Assembly: GCA_022579005.1 (NCBI GenBank)
Contig: MU401523.1
Coordinates: forward strand, 112,302 to 176,301
DNA: 64,000 bases
Direction: 5' to 3'
Origin: Poronia punctata
Taxonomy: Eukaryota; Ascomycota; Sordariomycetes; Xylariales; Xylariaceae
Shown piece after piece: positions 47,918 to 58,025 of the stretch. The notes below the pieces were generated by a model that was given only the letters and a program-made list of their open reading frames with translations, had not been told where the DNA came from and made no database searches. The translations under genes were made by a program, and so were the position numbers. Within the stretch, counting starts at the first letter, position 1; the number at the start of each line of letters is the position of its first letter.

Positions 47918-49738
47918 ATGGATTCATTCAAGGGGGTTTCGCCTCATCGTCCCATGAGTGATATAGATAAGGAAATTCGTATAATCAATCTCCTTCCCAG
48001 TGCTACGTTCAACGCCCCCATCGAATGCAAGCTCGAACACATCGTCCTCCAACCCGGAGCAGATTATGAAGCTGTGTCATACTGCTGGGGGGAATCATGG
48101 AAGACGGAATCTATTCTCCTCGACGGCCGCCCTTATCCTGTCACGACGACTCTGTTTGACGGCCTCAAGTACTTGCGGCAGAAGACGGCGCCAAGGAGGC
48201 TTTGGATCGACAGCCTTTGCATAAACCAGAAAGACATTGCAGAACGCAGCCACGAAATTCTTAAGATGCGGAAGATATATAAACTTGCCCGGGGTGTGTT
48301 GATTTGGCTGGGCGATTACTATCCTTATTCTCGCTTACATGTCAAGCGGATCTTCGACCACGTGAAGAGAATCGCGGCAGCCCGTACCAATGAAGAAGAA
48401 CAAGCCTTGGTCTCTACTGAGAAATGGGACCGGCTCTGGCACCTCCACGGCGAGCTCCAGAGATTGATTGAAAACTGGAAGTGGTTCCAGAGGATCTGGG
48501 TTCTGCAGGAGGTCTCTGTCCGGCCAAAGCCCTACGTCAATAACGTCGACGTGTCACCTACATTGATTTGTGGCGACCTAAGCTTGCCTTACCCGTACTT
48601 GAGGTGGGTAGACGAGTACTGGGTTCTAGATCCTGGCCATCGGTGCGTCTCTCTGCCTTCACTATGCCTTGCCTTTGAGAGGTTGAATGGGATTTGGGAA
48701 GTTCATCAGGAGTTGACAGAGGAACCCGAGGGGACATTGGCCCAGAGGTGCGCCTGGGTGCTGTGTCGAGTCTCGGCGACGTTCTACTCTACCGATCCGC
48801 GCGACATGGTCTATGCAGTGTTGGGGTTGATGGGTGAGGTACAATTGCCGCCGGCCTTATTACCTGACTACAACAAGAGCACAGAGCAAGTCTTCCTCGA
48901 TTACGCCACCTTTATATTGCTTGGGTCCCGGCTGCTCACCATCCTGCTGTTCAATTCGATGAAAACGGACGGCCTCCCTACATGGGTACCCGATTGGCGA
49001 CATGCCGGTCTGTTTCTCGTCCAATGGGAAGAAGAGCCCTGGGAAGACACCCATGTCCGAATTCTCAGGGACATTGGGGCTCTTGAAGTCGACGTCATCT
49101 TTTTGACTCGAATCAATAGGATAGGGCCGCGATTTAAGCACAAGGGACCGCAAGAGAATATTGGAAATAGCTGGCAAAGCTTCTTCCTTGACGCCGTGGA
49201 ATCCCTAAATGGGTACGACGAATCACCAAGCGGATATGATACTTTCGAGCTTGCTCTTTGGCAGCTTCTGTTATCGTATGATCTAAATACTTACGGGTCA
49301 TATAATCCGAGGTGGCATGCAGTACATATTCGTAGCTTGCCTCCATTCTTGGCGTGGAAGAATCCCAACTACTATGCGAAGAACGAGTGCTTCTACGACG
49401 ACGTCGAACGGCAATGTCTTATCTCTCTAGCGGAAACAACTAGTGGGAAGTTCTTGTTTCGCGGGAGAGATGGCCATATCGGCATGGTTGGCCAAAAAGG
49501 AGTCGAGCCTCAGGAAAACGATATTATATGTACGATAAAAGGGGCCCACTCCGACTTCATCGTGAGGGAATATCGTGACGGGTATCGTATAGTGGGCGTA
49601 TGCACCCGGACTGCACGAGGAGACCAGAGCACCTTTAACGACCACGGACTTGCTGACTGGGCATGGGGTTACCCGCTAATGATGTGGTACCATAAGTTTT
49701 GGTCTAGCTCTGAGGGACAACGGGCTCTTATCTACTAA
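47918..49738 (+). CDS. HET-domain protein (heterokaryon incompatibility family)
   Basis: Cytosolic protein of the fungal HET family, which mediates non-self recognition and programmed cell death. Intronless, 606 aa. The HET domain spans about residues 50-205: YEAVSYCWGES, then RRLWIDSLCINQKDIAERSHE, VLIWLGD and WFQRIWVLQEVSV, which are its conserved blocks. The C-terminal ~370 residues have no recognised domain (no NACHT, ankyrin or WD repeats), including a stretch MVYAVLGLMGE that commonly follows HET domains. The start ATG is the first in frame. It stands alone in a gene-poor stretch; no paired partner gene such as a PNPase or NLR is visible nearby. Confidence 0.92.
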   Translation: MDSFKGVSPHRPMSDIDKEIRIINLLPSATFNAPIECKLEHIVLQPGADYEAVSYCWGESWKTESILLDGRPYPVTTTLFDGLKYLRQKTAPRRLWIDSLCINQKDIAERSHEILKMRKIYKLARGVLIWLGDYYPYSRLHVKRIFDHVKRIAAARTNEEEQALVSTEKWDRLWHLHGELQRLIENWKWFQRIWVLQEVSVRPKPYVNNVDVSPTLICGDLSLPYPYLRWVDEYWVLDPGHRCVSLPSLCLAFERLNGIWEVHQELTEEPEGTLAQRCAWVLCRVSATFYSTDPRDMVYAVLGLMGEVQLPPALLPDYNKSTEQVFLDYATFILLGSRLLTILLFNSMKTDGLPTWVPDWRHAGLFLVQWEEEPWEDTHVRILRDIGALEVDVIFLTRINRIGPRFKHKGPQENIGNSWQSFFLDAVESLNGYDESPSGYDTFELALWQLLLSYDLNTYGSYNPRWHAVHIRSLPPFLAWKNPNYYAKNECFYDDVERQCLISLAETTSGKFLFRGRDGHIGMVGQKGVEPQENDIICTIKGAHSDFIVREYRDGYRIVGVCTRTARGDQSTFNDHGLADWAWGYPLMMWYHKFWSSSEGQRALIY

Positions 49739-50375
49739 CTACTGTATGTAGGTTGACCTGGTGGCAGCGGCTCCTATAGGGAACTATGCGATATAATGGA
49801 TTGGCCTATATGATGTTATAAATATTTCAATTTTAATAAGACGCTGTTTTGTCTTTAGTAAAGGTATATACATGATAGATTTTATCTGATAAATACGCCG
49901 TCGCTGATGGCATGGTAGCGATGGTGGCTTGATATTACCCCTTATTCAAGACGACCTATGCTTGGAGATGTAACTGAATGTGCTGTTGCAGCCACAATGA
50001 CAACAGCCGCCCTTGCCCTCGGCGTCTGCTTTTTCGCTTTGAGCACACCGAAGTCCTCTGGATGCGTAGGGTCGCACTAATAGGCCCCCAATCTCATGGA
50101 GATACCGTGTAATGGAAGTGCCGTATAAGTGATTATATACCCATGTACTTGTCGATAAACCAAGTGAAATGGGCCTGTAAACGTGTAAGTAAATCGAAAG
50201 CAAGGTCTATACATCTAACAGATGCATGTTGGGAGAAAATAGAGTCAGAAAGGAAAGCTTGTACATACCATAGGTTTCAGGGGTAGGGCTTAAGGAAGTA
50301 GTGATATCAACAGCAACTATTTCATTTGTGCTGTTCCGTCAAGCCGTGGCTTATGAAACTGTTTTCTCTCCCATC

Positions 50376-50552
50376 TCATTCTCTAGCTTGCTCCCGTTTC
50401 TTCCTGCAGTCGCGACAATGGGCCTTGGGCCAGGTATCTAATGTACCACCGACGGACACTTTGCCATTGCAGCCGTACGTTTTACATTTCGGGGAACTTG
50501 GGTATGGCTGGAGTTCCAAGGACTTCGGATCCCATCTGCATGGCTTGGACAT
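50376..50552 (-). CDS. Possible small Cys-containing protein, 58 aa
   Basis: A short uninterrupted frame reading MSKPCRWDPKSLELQPYP at its start. It contains a CKTYGCNG motif and a later HCRDCRKKREQARE end: two cysteine pairs that could bind zinc. The composition (Lys, Pro, Trp, balanced charge) looks protein-like, in contrast to neighbouring frames, but there is no recognised family and the length is small. An upstream exon is possible. I rate it as a candidate only. Confidence 0.35.
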   Translation of the reverse strand: MSKPCRWDPKSLELQPYPSSPKCKTYGCNGKVSVGGTLDTWPKAHCRDCRKKREQARE

Positions 50553-50963
50553 CTTGGATATAACGCTTTCCAGTCGCTTCGGTAGGCAAGGTACCGTATG
50601 ATGCCCGGAGTACTATCACCCCCCCGACGACTGGAGGGAGGCAAAGCGTTGGTAGGGGGGTGGTATCTAGGTAACGAGCGTACCGGCACCTTTCACAAGG
50701 GATACACGATGAAGGACGACTTCAACAAGCCAAGGTATAACGGTGATATAGATTGTTTCAAGAGTCGGTACTGACGATGACTAGATAGACGGCTGTATGC
50801 TTGCTTGCTTGTTCTGACTATCATCGTGAGTATGGCATGAATCTACGCTTACATTGTTTGACTTATATATCATATACCTCTCCCTAAGTATGTCACTCTT
50901 CATTCTGACAATGCCACGGAAGAATGGTGTGCGAGGTATCAAGTTTGAAAGCAAACGCCATGT

Positions 50964-51004
50964 TTTTGGCATTTCCCTCCAGGGGTGAATTGGAAATGCC
51001 AAAA
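50964..51004. repeat. Perfect 13-bp inverted repeat
   Basis: TTTTGGCATTTCC (50964-50976) and GGAAATGCCAAAA (50992-51004) are exact reverse complements separated by 15 bases. The right arm continues into AAGTCGG, a string seen again at 51781-51799. Confidence 0.85.
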
Positions 51005-52608
51005 GTCGGACTGAAGTGCTAGTTCAAGAGTCATAACTGTAGTGCAAGCATTTTTCAAAATTACCAGATATAAAGAGAAATAGAAGAGCTTTACCAATAC
51101 TTAGTTTATTCTTTTCGTTTTTGCGCGTATATTCTCTTCAGTTTCATGAGTGACGAGGGCAAGGAATGTCCATGTTAGAGATAGAAAGTTGTGTTGCCAG
51201 ACGATGACGAGTAAAGCAACAAACAAGACAGCAACAAGGGCTTGAATCGAACGGCAAGAGTCACTCTGGAATGTTGGAATTTTCGCCTCTCGAATATTGT
51301 TTTCGTGTATCTATCTACTGTTTCTTTATTCTTTTTTTTTCCCCTTCGCGTCTACTCAAGTTTATACATTTATTGTGACTTTTCTAATCTATTGTTCAAG
51401 TTGGCGTTTCTATGATTCCGCCCCCCTCCCCACTAAAAAGTGACGATTGCCCAATTCGGTATTGGAAAACGCTTGTTATTGGTCAGTTGGGACCTAAACT
51501 TACAGATTGAGCGATTCGTCTGCAAGAACAAGAGCAAGGAATTACCACTTTACAACTATGAAGCACTGCCGTTTTTTATTTCAAGAATCAATAAATAAAA
51601 ATACCGTGAGATGTTAAATACTACAATTATTAATTACATACATGACATACGATAGAAGCTTTATGAGTTCAGGGTTGCGATATAGGGTTGATAGACAAAC
51701 AAACAACAGCCAGCAGCAGTAGTTCTCGAAAGTCAAAAGTGGGGTGGGTGGGAAGGAAATGCCAAATGCCAAAAGAATGTCGAAATGCCAAAAAGTCGGC
51801 GGCTCCACCAGCCCGGCCGATAAACCGGCCGCGTCACTGCCTCAAACTATCCCGTACTCGTACACGATGCCCCGGTCGGCGGGGGCTTGGATCTTGGAAA
51901 TGCTACGGAATAAGGAATGTAGAGTTTACGCGGATGAAAACACATATCCCTCTTGTTACACATGGAAATGACGATAGAGTAGGTGCAGGTGGCTAGGTAA
52001 GTTATTGTCGTAGCGAAATACTGAGGGTGGGCATATTACCTATTGTCCATGTAGTGACCTCTAACCTAGGTACCTTCAAAAACTACGAGCGATATGATGG
52101 GAAGTTTTCGCCTTTTCAAGTCCACGAAAGAAAGCTGTAGTCGTGACTTTGCATTGGTACCTTACATTGCGATTACCGGAAAACCAGGCAACCAACTTGA
52201 ACTACCTACCTATCTACTCGTAGATCAACTGAGAACGCTGACGTAAAAAGCACTATATTCTCGCGGTACGCTGCATCCAACCCTACCAAATCTCTTACTT
52301 CAAGCCAGAGTAATGGCATGACGATTATCGCCCTTTGGAATGGTGCGCTACCATCACATCGCAGTCGATAAAGATAGCTCATTCAACGGTGCTGTTGAGG
52401 ATGCAACCTCCGTTGAAGTGACTCTGACTCACTATGTACCTTGGGAGGCTGTCATGAGACCAGTAGCAAACGTTGTTGCACAAATACAAGGTGTACCTGG
52501 GTTAGGTTAATTTATTCTCTCCGAGGGTTTTGATCCCTTGCTTGCTGGGTTGGCATTATCCGGATACTGGCGAAATTCATAACGAGCAGAGGGAGCAAAG
52601 TTTCTTGA

Positions 52609-52635
52609 CCAAATCCCAAATCCCAAATCCCAAAT
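52609..52635. repeat. Short tandem repeat, ATCCCAA unit
   Basis: About four units of a seven-base CCCAAAT-type repeat within the gene-poor spacer. Confidence 0.8.
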
Positions 52636-53577
52636 GGAATCCTAAAGACAGGAACCAATAGGAAGATAACTGTGGGGGTTTGGGCGCTTCCGTCTCGGAA
52701 ATGCCAATTACCTCCAAATAAGGACATGTAGAGGGACGGGTCTTCCTGCCAACAGTGGACCGTGACCGCTGTCACCGGCTTCTGAGGAGAAAGTACTTAG
52801 ATTACCTTCAGACGAATAATGTTTAATAGTAGATAGATCTAAGAACCAGTTGATGATTAGACGAAAGGAATTCGTATAAATATGTGAATATCTCTTTACT
52901 GACTAACCTACAAGTAGAAGCGACGGCAGTGTTGGGTCTTTCTAAATTCTATCTCACCTTGGCGCCAAGTTGAAGAAGCTTCCAAGTCTTCAATATCTCA
53001 CTTTGAGCTGTGCCTTTTCCTATCTTGCGCAGAGGAAAGCTCCGGCGAAGTTTTCCAATACCTAGGTACCTACAGACCTTCGTTAATTGACAGTTTATTA
53101 CTTTCAGCCTCTACTGCCTCCTTTCTCCTGTCGGTGCAGCTGCGCCCACGTTTTCTCTATAATCTTCTGGTTACCTGTACAGGTGCTCTACAATTCATGC
53201 TACTTAACAACGTCAACAAATACAACGCAGATATGACTCTGGCCTGGCCTGTTGTCAGATAAGTCAAAAGACAAAACGAGTTGACTTTTCTCATTCTTTG
53301 CTTTTCTTGACGTTATTGGCTTGGTGCTCTAGAGTATGTCCTTGTGGAGCCAACTGGGCTGAGCTTCATATGTGGACAGCTTGGTGGAGTAAGCGTGCGA
53401 ATATGGGACCATTGTAGGTAGATGGAAATGCACGTGTAGGAAACAGTGCTTAGAACCTTATGTGAGCAATCTCGAGCCCCACTACAACTACCATTTGACA
53501 TACCTACCTCATAACTTGCCTGTTTTAATCTCCCCGACCTGGTCTTAACAAACCTGTTACAACACCTGCGGCCTTTC

Positions 53578-53585
53578 TATATATA
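53578..53585 (+). promoter_or_regulatory. TATA-like element upstream of SRP54
   Basis: TATATATA lies 36 nt before the ATG. If used as a TATA box the leader would be very short, so it may be incidental. Confidence 0.3.
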
Positions 53586-53620
53586 CACGGCAAGCGGCCT
53601 CGAGGCCACAATCAATTGCC

Positions 53621-55259
53621 ATGGTTTTGCAAGATCTGGGGCGGCGCATCAGCGGCGCCCTACATGATGCCACCCGAGCCCCTAATCTAGATGAGAAGGT
53701 ATGCGACCGAGCGGGCAGTTATCATGGTAGAGGACTTTCCGGCCTCGGCGCATTTAACTGACATGTATTCCTCCCACTAGGCCTTCAAGGCGATGCTTAA
53801 CGAGATATCCGGTGCCCTTCTCGAAGCCGATGTCAACGTAAAACTGGTTAGCCGACTGAAGAACTCGATCAGTAATGCTGTCAATTTCAAAGACCTGCCC
53901 CCTGCTGTCAACAAGAAGCGACTCGTCCAAAAAGCCGTCTTCGAAGAACTTGTCAGGCTTGTCGATCCCCATGCCGAACCCTTCAAGCCGAAAAAGGGCA
54001 AATCAAACGTCATCATGTTTGTTGGTTTGCAAGGTGCTGGCAAAACGACAACGTGTACGAAACTCGCCCGACACTACCAAGCAAGAGGGTTTCGGGCCTG
54101 CCTCGTTTGCGCTGATACCTTCCGAGCCGGCGCTTTCGACCAGCTAAAACAGAACGCGACCAAAGCCAAGATCCCGTATTATGGTTCTCTGACCGAGACA
54201 GACCCGGCCAAAGTGGCGCGGGAGGGCGTGGAGAAATTCAAAAAGGAACGATTCGAAGTCATCATCGTCGACACATCGGGCCGACACAGACAAGAGTCGG
54301 CTCTGTTCCAGGAAATGATGGATATTCAAGAGGCCGTCAAGCCCGACGAGACAATCATGGTTCTCGACGCATCCATAGGCCAACAGGCTGAAGCACAGGC
54401 CAAAGCCTTCAAAGAAGCTGCCGACTTTGGAGCGATCATCATAACCAAGACAGACGGCCACGCAAGCGGAGGTGGTGCCATATCCGCCGTCGCCGCCACA
54501 CATACACCAATCGTATTCATCGGAACGGGAGAGCACATGTTGGATCTGGAGAGATTCGCGCCACAGCAGTTCGTGAACAAGTTATTGGGCATGGGCGACA
54601 TGGCCGGTCTAGTAGAACACGTGCAATCGCTCAAGCTCGATCAGAAGGATACGATAAAACACATCACGGAAGGAATCTTCACCGTACGAGACCTCCGCGA
54701 CCAACTGAGCAACATCATGAAAATAGGTCCTCTTTCCAAAATGGCGAATATGATCCCCGGCATGTCTCACTTACCCGGAATGGCTGGGATGGACGATGAG
54801 GAATCGAGCGCGCGCCTAAAACGCATGATTTATATCTGCGATAGCATGACGGAAAAGGAACTCGACAGCGACGGCAAGATCTTCATCGAACAGCCCACGC
54901 GCATGACACGTATAGCCTGCGGTAGTGGCGTCACTGTCCGAGAGGTCGAGGATCTCTTGTCCCAGCAACGCATGATGGCCGGCATGGCCAAGAAGATGGG
55001 CGGCAGCATGAAGAACATGCAGAAGGCACAGCAGGCTATGGGAGGCGGCAACAAAGCACAACAGATGGCCGCTATGCAGAAGAGGCTCCAGAGCATGGGC
55101 GGCGCTGGCGGCGGCGGCGGCATGCCAGACATGGCCAGCTTAGCACGCATGTTTGGCGGCGGTGGCGGAGGTATGCCCGGCGGTATGGATATGCAGAAAA
55201 TGATGGAGAGCATGGGCATGGGTGGCATGATGGGCGGTGGTGGCCGTGGAAGGCGGTAA
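53621..55259 (+). CDS. SRP54: Signal recognition particle subunit SRP54
   Basis: GTPase of the signal recognition particle that binds signal peptides and 7S RNA and docks ribosomes at the ER. Predicted 518 aa in two exons, 53621-53698 and 53781-55259 (GTATGC..TAG). The first exon encodes the start of the N domain ([18 protein letters not shown]). The NG domain has [15 protein letters not shown] (G1), the [16 protein letters not shown] insertion, DTSGRHRQE (G3), [11 protein letters not shown] (G4) and FIGTGEH (G5). The M domain follows with Met-rich helices; the C-terminal end is a long Met/Gly-rich tail ending GGGGRGRR. Every expected motif is present. Confidence 0.97.
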
Positions 55260-56343
55260 CCACTCGTCCCCCCCTTTTTACCTACCCCCGGACGCGAAAT
55301 GAATGTGCATCTTTTACAGATTATACATCCGCGCCTGTTGTTGGTCGAGGGTTCACAGAATGGGCCGAGAGACATGGGCGTGATATGACACGATACGAAA
55401 ATATGGCATTGGCGTTTTTGGCGACACGTGAAAATGAAAGCATACATACATGCACTTCATCTCAGAATCAGATATACATTGGATTATCGCGATCTCTTTT
55501 GCGAAAATCGTACATATTGATAAATCGGGAAAAACACTCGGTCTGATCACATTGTTCTGGTTTACCTGTTTATGCGCTCTAATGATCATGGTTATCCCTG
55601 ACTGCCCATATTATAACCTCCCCTTGACCCGTGTGCCCGGGTCTGCTTACTTCCAATGACCAAGAATGATGTTTGACTCTGAGCCCTAACCTAACCTTAT
55701 TTCAACGACCAAGCGCACGCACAACATACTTGATCTCGCTAGAGTCATAATCCCGAAGTCTGCTGAATAGTTCCTCCGTCGGGTCGAAGGCACGTGTTCG
55801 ACATAACCACCATACGCTGCATTTGCTCTTTTAGTCAGTCGGATCTAAAGCCTATGTGGCGTTTAGCTTCTCTGCTGGTATAAGGACTGCTTAATGTTCA
55901 AGATATAGGTAGATAGGTTCTCGATTCGGGATTTTGTAGTTTAGACTCGCTGTCCTGTCCTGTTTTGTTCCCGCTATGTGGTCGGCCGGCTAGGTGGCGC
56001 CCGTTGCTTGTGGGTCCAAACTAAGTAAGTATGTAACTACCGGTGTAGGCTCTGTCCTCGGATGCTCCTCCGTCGTCGGGTCGGGAGTCATAGGTGTGAT
56101 GGTCACATCACATGTCGCCGGCTTCTGTGTCAATTGAGGCTGTTGTTAAGGTCGGTAGTGGGTACTTGGGGATTATTACTTACCTTACTTTTGGGATATG
56201 GACCATGTACCTCGGTACCGTATATTATATCGCGATAGGGAGGGAGACGAGACCGCATAGGGTTCAAATTCTGTAAGTTTAACCCAGCGCTCACCCCCTT
56301 TTATGTTTGGAATAAACAATGTGTAGAAGTAAAGTGATGGTCT

Positions 56344-56367
56344 GTGTGTGTGTGTGTGTGTGTGTGT
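56344..56367. repeat. Microsatellite (TG)n
   Basis: About twelve TG units. Confidence 0.9.
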
Positions 56368-56648
56368 TAGTCACAATGGTTTAACGGTGAAGGGTCCATA
56401 CTTAATAAGTATCATCATTCCCTACTTTCCTGCATATCTTTGTTGTGCTTTGCAGTTATGACTTGGTCCACGGCCTACCTGTGTCTGGAACAATGTCGTC
56501 GATACTACATGGTTACTTAATCTACGGGGATCGCTACTTTCGCCCTTTCTCAAGGTATACAATAATATACCCAAGGTAAGGGAGGTATTTTTTCCTAGCA
56601 GCGGTATAGAGGGGCTGCCTCGATTTAAAAAGTACAGATAGGGCTAGT

Positions 56649-56687
56649 CAAAGGTGCGGTATTTAGATTCGCACCTTTGTTTTTTTA
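56649..56687. repeat. Perfect 10-bp hairpin followed by a T run
   Basis: CAAAGGTGCG (56649-56658) and CGCACCTTTG (56670-56679) are exact reverse complements around an 11-base loop, followed by eight T. The form resembles a bacterial terminator, but in a fungal nuclear genome it is more likely a transposon remnant or a structured RNA end. CGCACCTT-type sequence recurs near 56735. Confidence 0.75.
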
Positions 56688-58025
56688 CTCACGTAAGCAA
56701 CGTGTGGGCAATGTTTCATCTCCATCTCCAATGCCGCACCTTGTCTGTAAGTTATTGAATGGTTGGATTAACTAAAGTAAGTAGGTATGGAGAGGAGAGG
56801 AGAGGGAGAAAGGCCTACGAGTAGAATACCACATACGCTGGAGCAATACTGGTATATAGATAAAGTAGGTAGGTATATGGTGTGGGGGTGCACCTGTCCT
56901 TAACCTCATCACAACGTCTGTTCAGCTCTGGTTCGAGGCTAGGTACGGCTGAGTTGTAATACGAGTAATATGTAATTGTCTATTAGTACTCGTAGATAGG
57001 TTGTTCAAGTTCCCAATTCCACGGCACACAAGTTCCGAAAAGGTTGCGGGGCAGAGGGGGTCGGACTATTCCGATCCAAGCAATGTTATCCTATGGTTCG
57101 ACGTCTAGTCTAGAACAAAAACCTGGAGACGGTAAGACTAGGTTAGACCCTAGTAGGGTGATGTCTTCCTTGATCATCTCGAAACAAGGCGGCTTTGGTG
57201 TGTGTATGTAGCTGCTAACAAGCAATTGCCAAGTCTGCCAAGTTTTCAGGTAGTAATGACGTGACGCAAAAAAAGAGTACCTAATCAATGTATCATGAAT
57301 TTTTTATCCCTGCCACGAAGACCAGGTATTATGCCAGGAACCAATTACTTACCTACTTACCTAACCAACATACAGTGACAGGACAATTACAAGCCTCCTG
57401 TGGGGAAATGTGATCGGGCGCCGAAACGCACTAGGATCGGACCTAATCTTGTAAATGGTTAGCATTTCATGGCGCGTCAGGTCTTACAGAAACACATAAA
57501 AACCTACCTAACCTAGCAGAACAGGGACTCACTCGGCAGAACAATGCCGGAACCCTATATTGAAAGCTGCTTCGTATTCATATAGCCCTTGAGTTTCTCA
57601 GGGTATTTGGCCCCATGACTCCGTCTATGTCGTACAAGTATCGTCTCTTGTTGGCTCTAAATGACGTCAGTCTGGCCAATTTCAACCCGAAACAAACATT
57701 GAATCGGACGGGACACGGCATCGAAACGCACATGTCAAAAAAATAATGATGACATCTGATATATATATTTATCTAAGACCATGTTCTGTCCTGTCAATAG
57801 GACCTTTTTCCTTCTTGATTACTTAGGGATACTCTGCATCGTCTAGGCAATCCGCAAATTGTACGGTTGTGAAAAGTTGCATTCGCGCACAACGTACATA
57901 TTCCGATTCTTTAGCCCAGCGGTTTTGTGTCACCCCCTTAATACACCAATACCATCAGGTACATATTCGTGGAGTGGTAGTGCCCATCATTACCACTTTA
58001 CTAATACCTTGACCAGAAAAAAACC

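Larger units (their letters stand above)
49739..53620. other. Gene-poor spacer, 3.9 kb
   Basis: Apart from one weak small ORF (50376-50552) nothing coding is convincing. The region contains a perfect 13-bp inverted repeat (50964-51004), several copies of GGAAATGCC, an (ATCCCAA)n run at about 52609-52635 and octamers at 51855 and 52215. Confidence 0.55.
55260..58025. other. Intergenic spacer, 2.8 kb
   Basis: It contains a TG dinucleotide run (56344-56367), a perfect 10-bp hairpin with a T run (56649-56687), and three octamers within 180 bp (56816, 56960, 56987). No gene recognised. Confidence 0.6.

Noticed and set aside
49946..50203. Cys-rich end (GGCCHCGC) of an 85-aa minus-strand frame
   Set aside because: No ATG-proximal signal peptide and the composition upstream is not protein-like.
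52340..52510. 56-aa plus-strand frame starting MVRYHHIAVDKD
   Set aside because: Short, no family, no exon partner found; chance is sufficient.
56925..56960. tRNA-like string GGTTCGAGGC
   Set aside because: No matching acceptor, D or anticodon stem can be folded around it.
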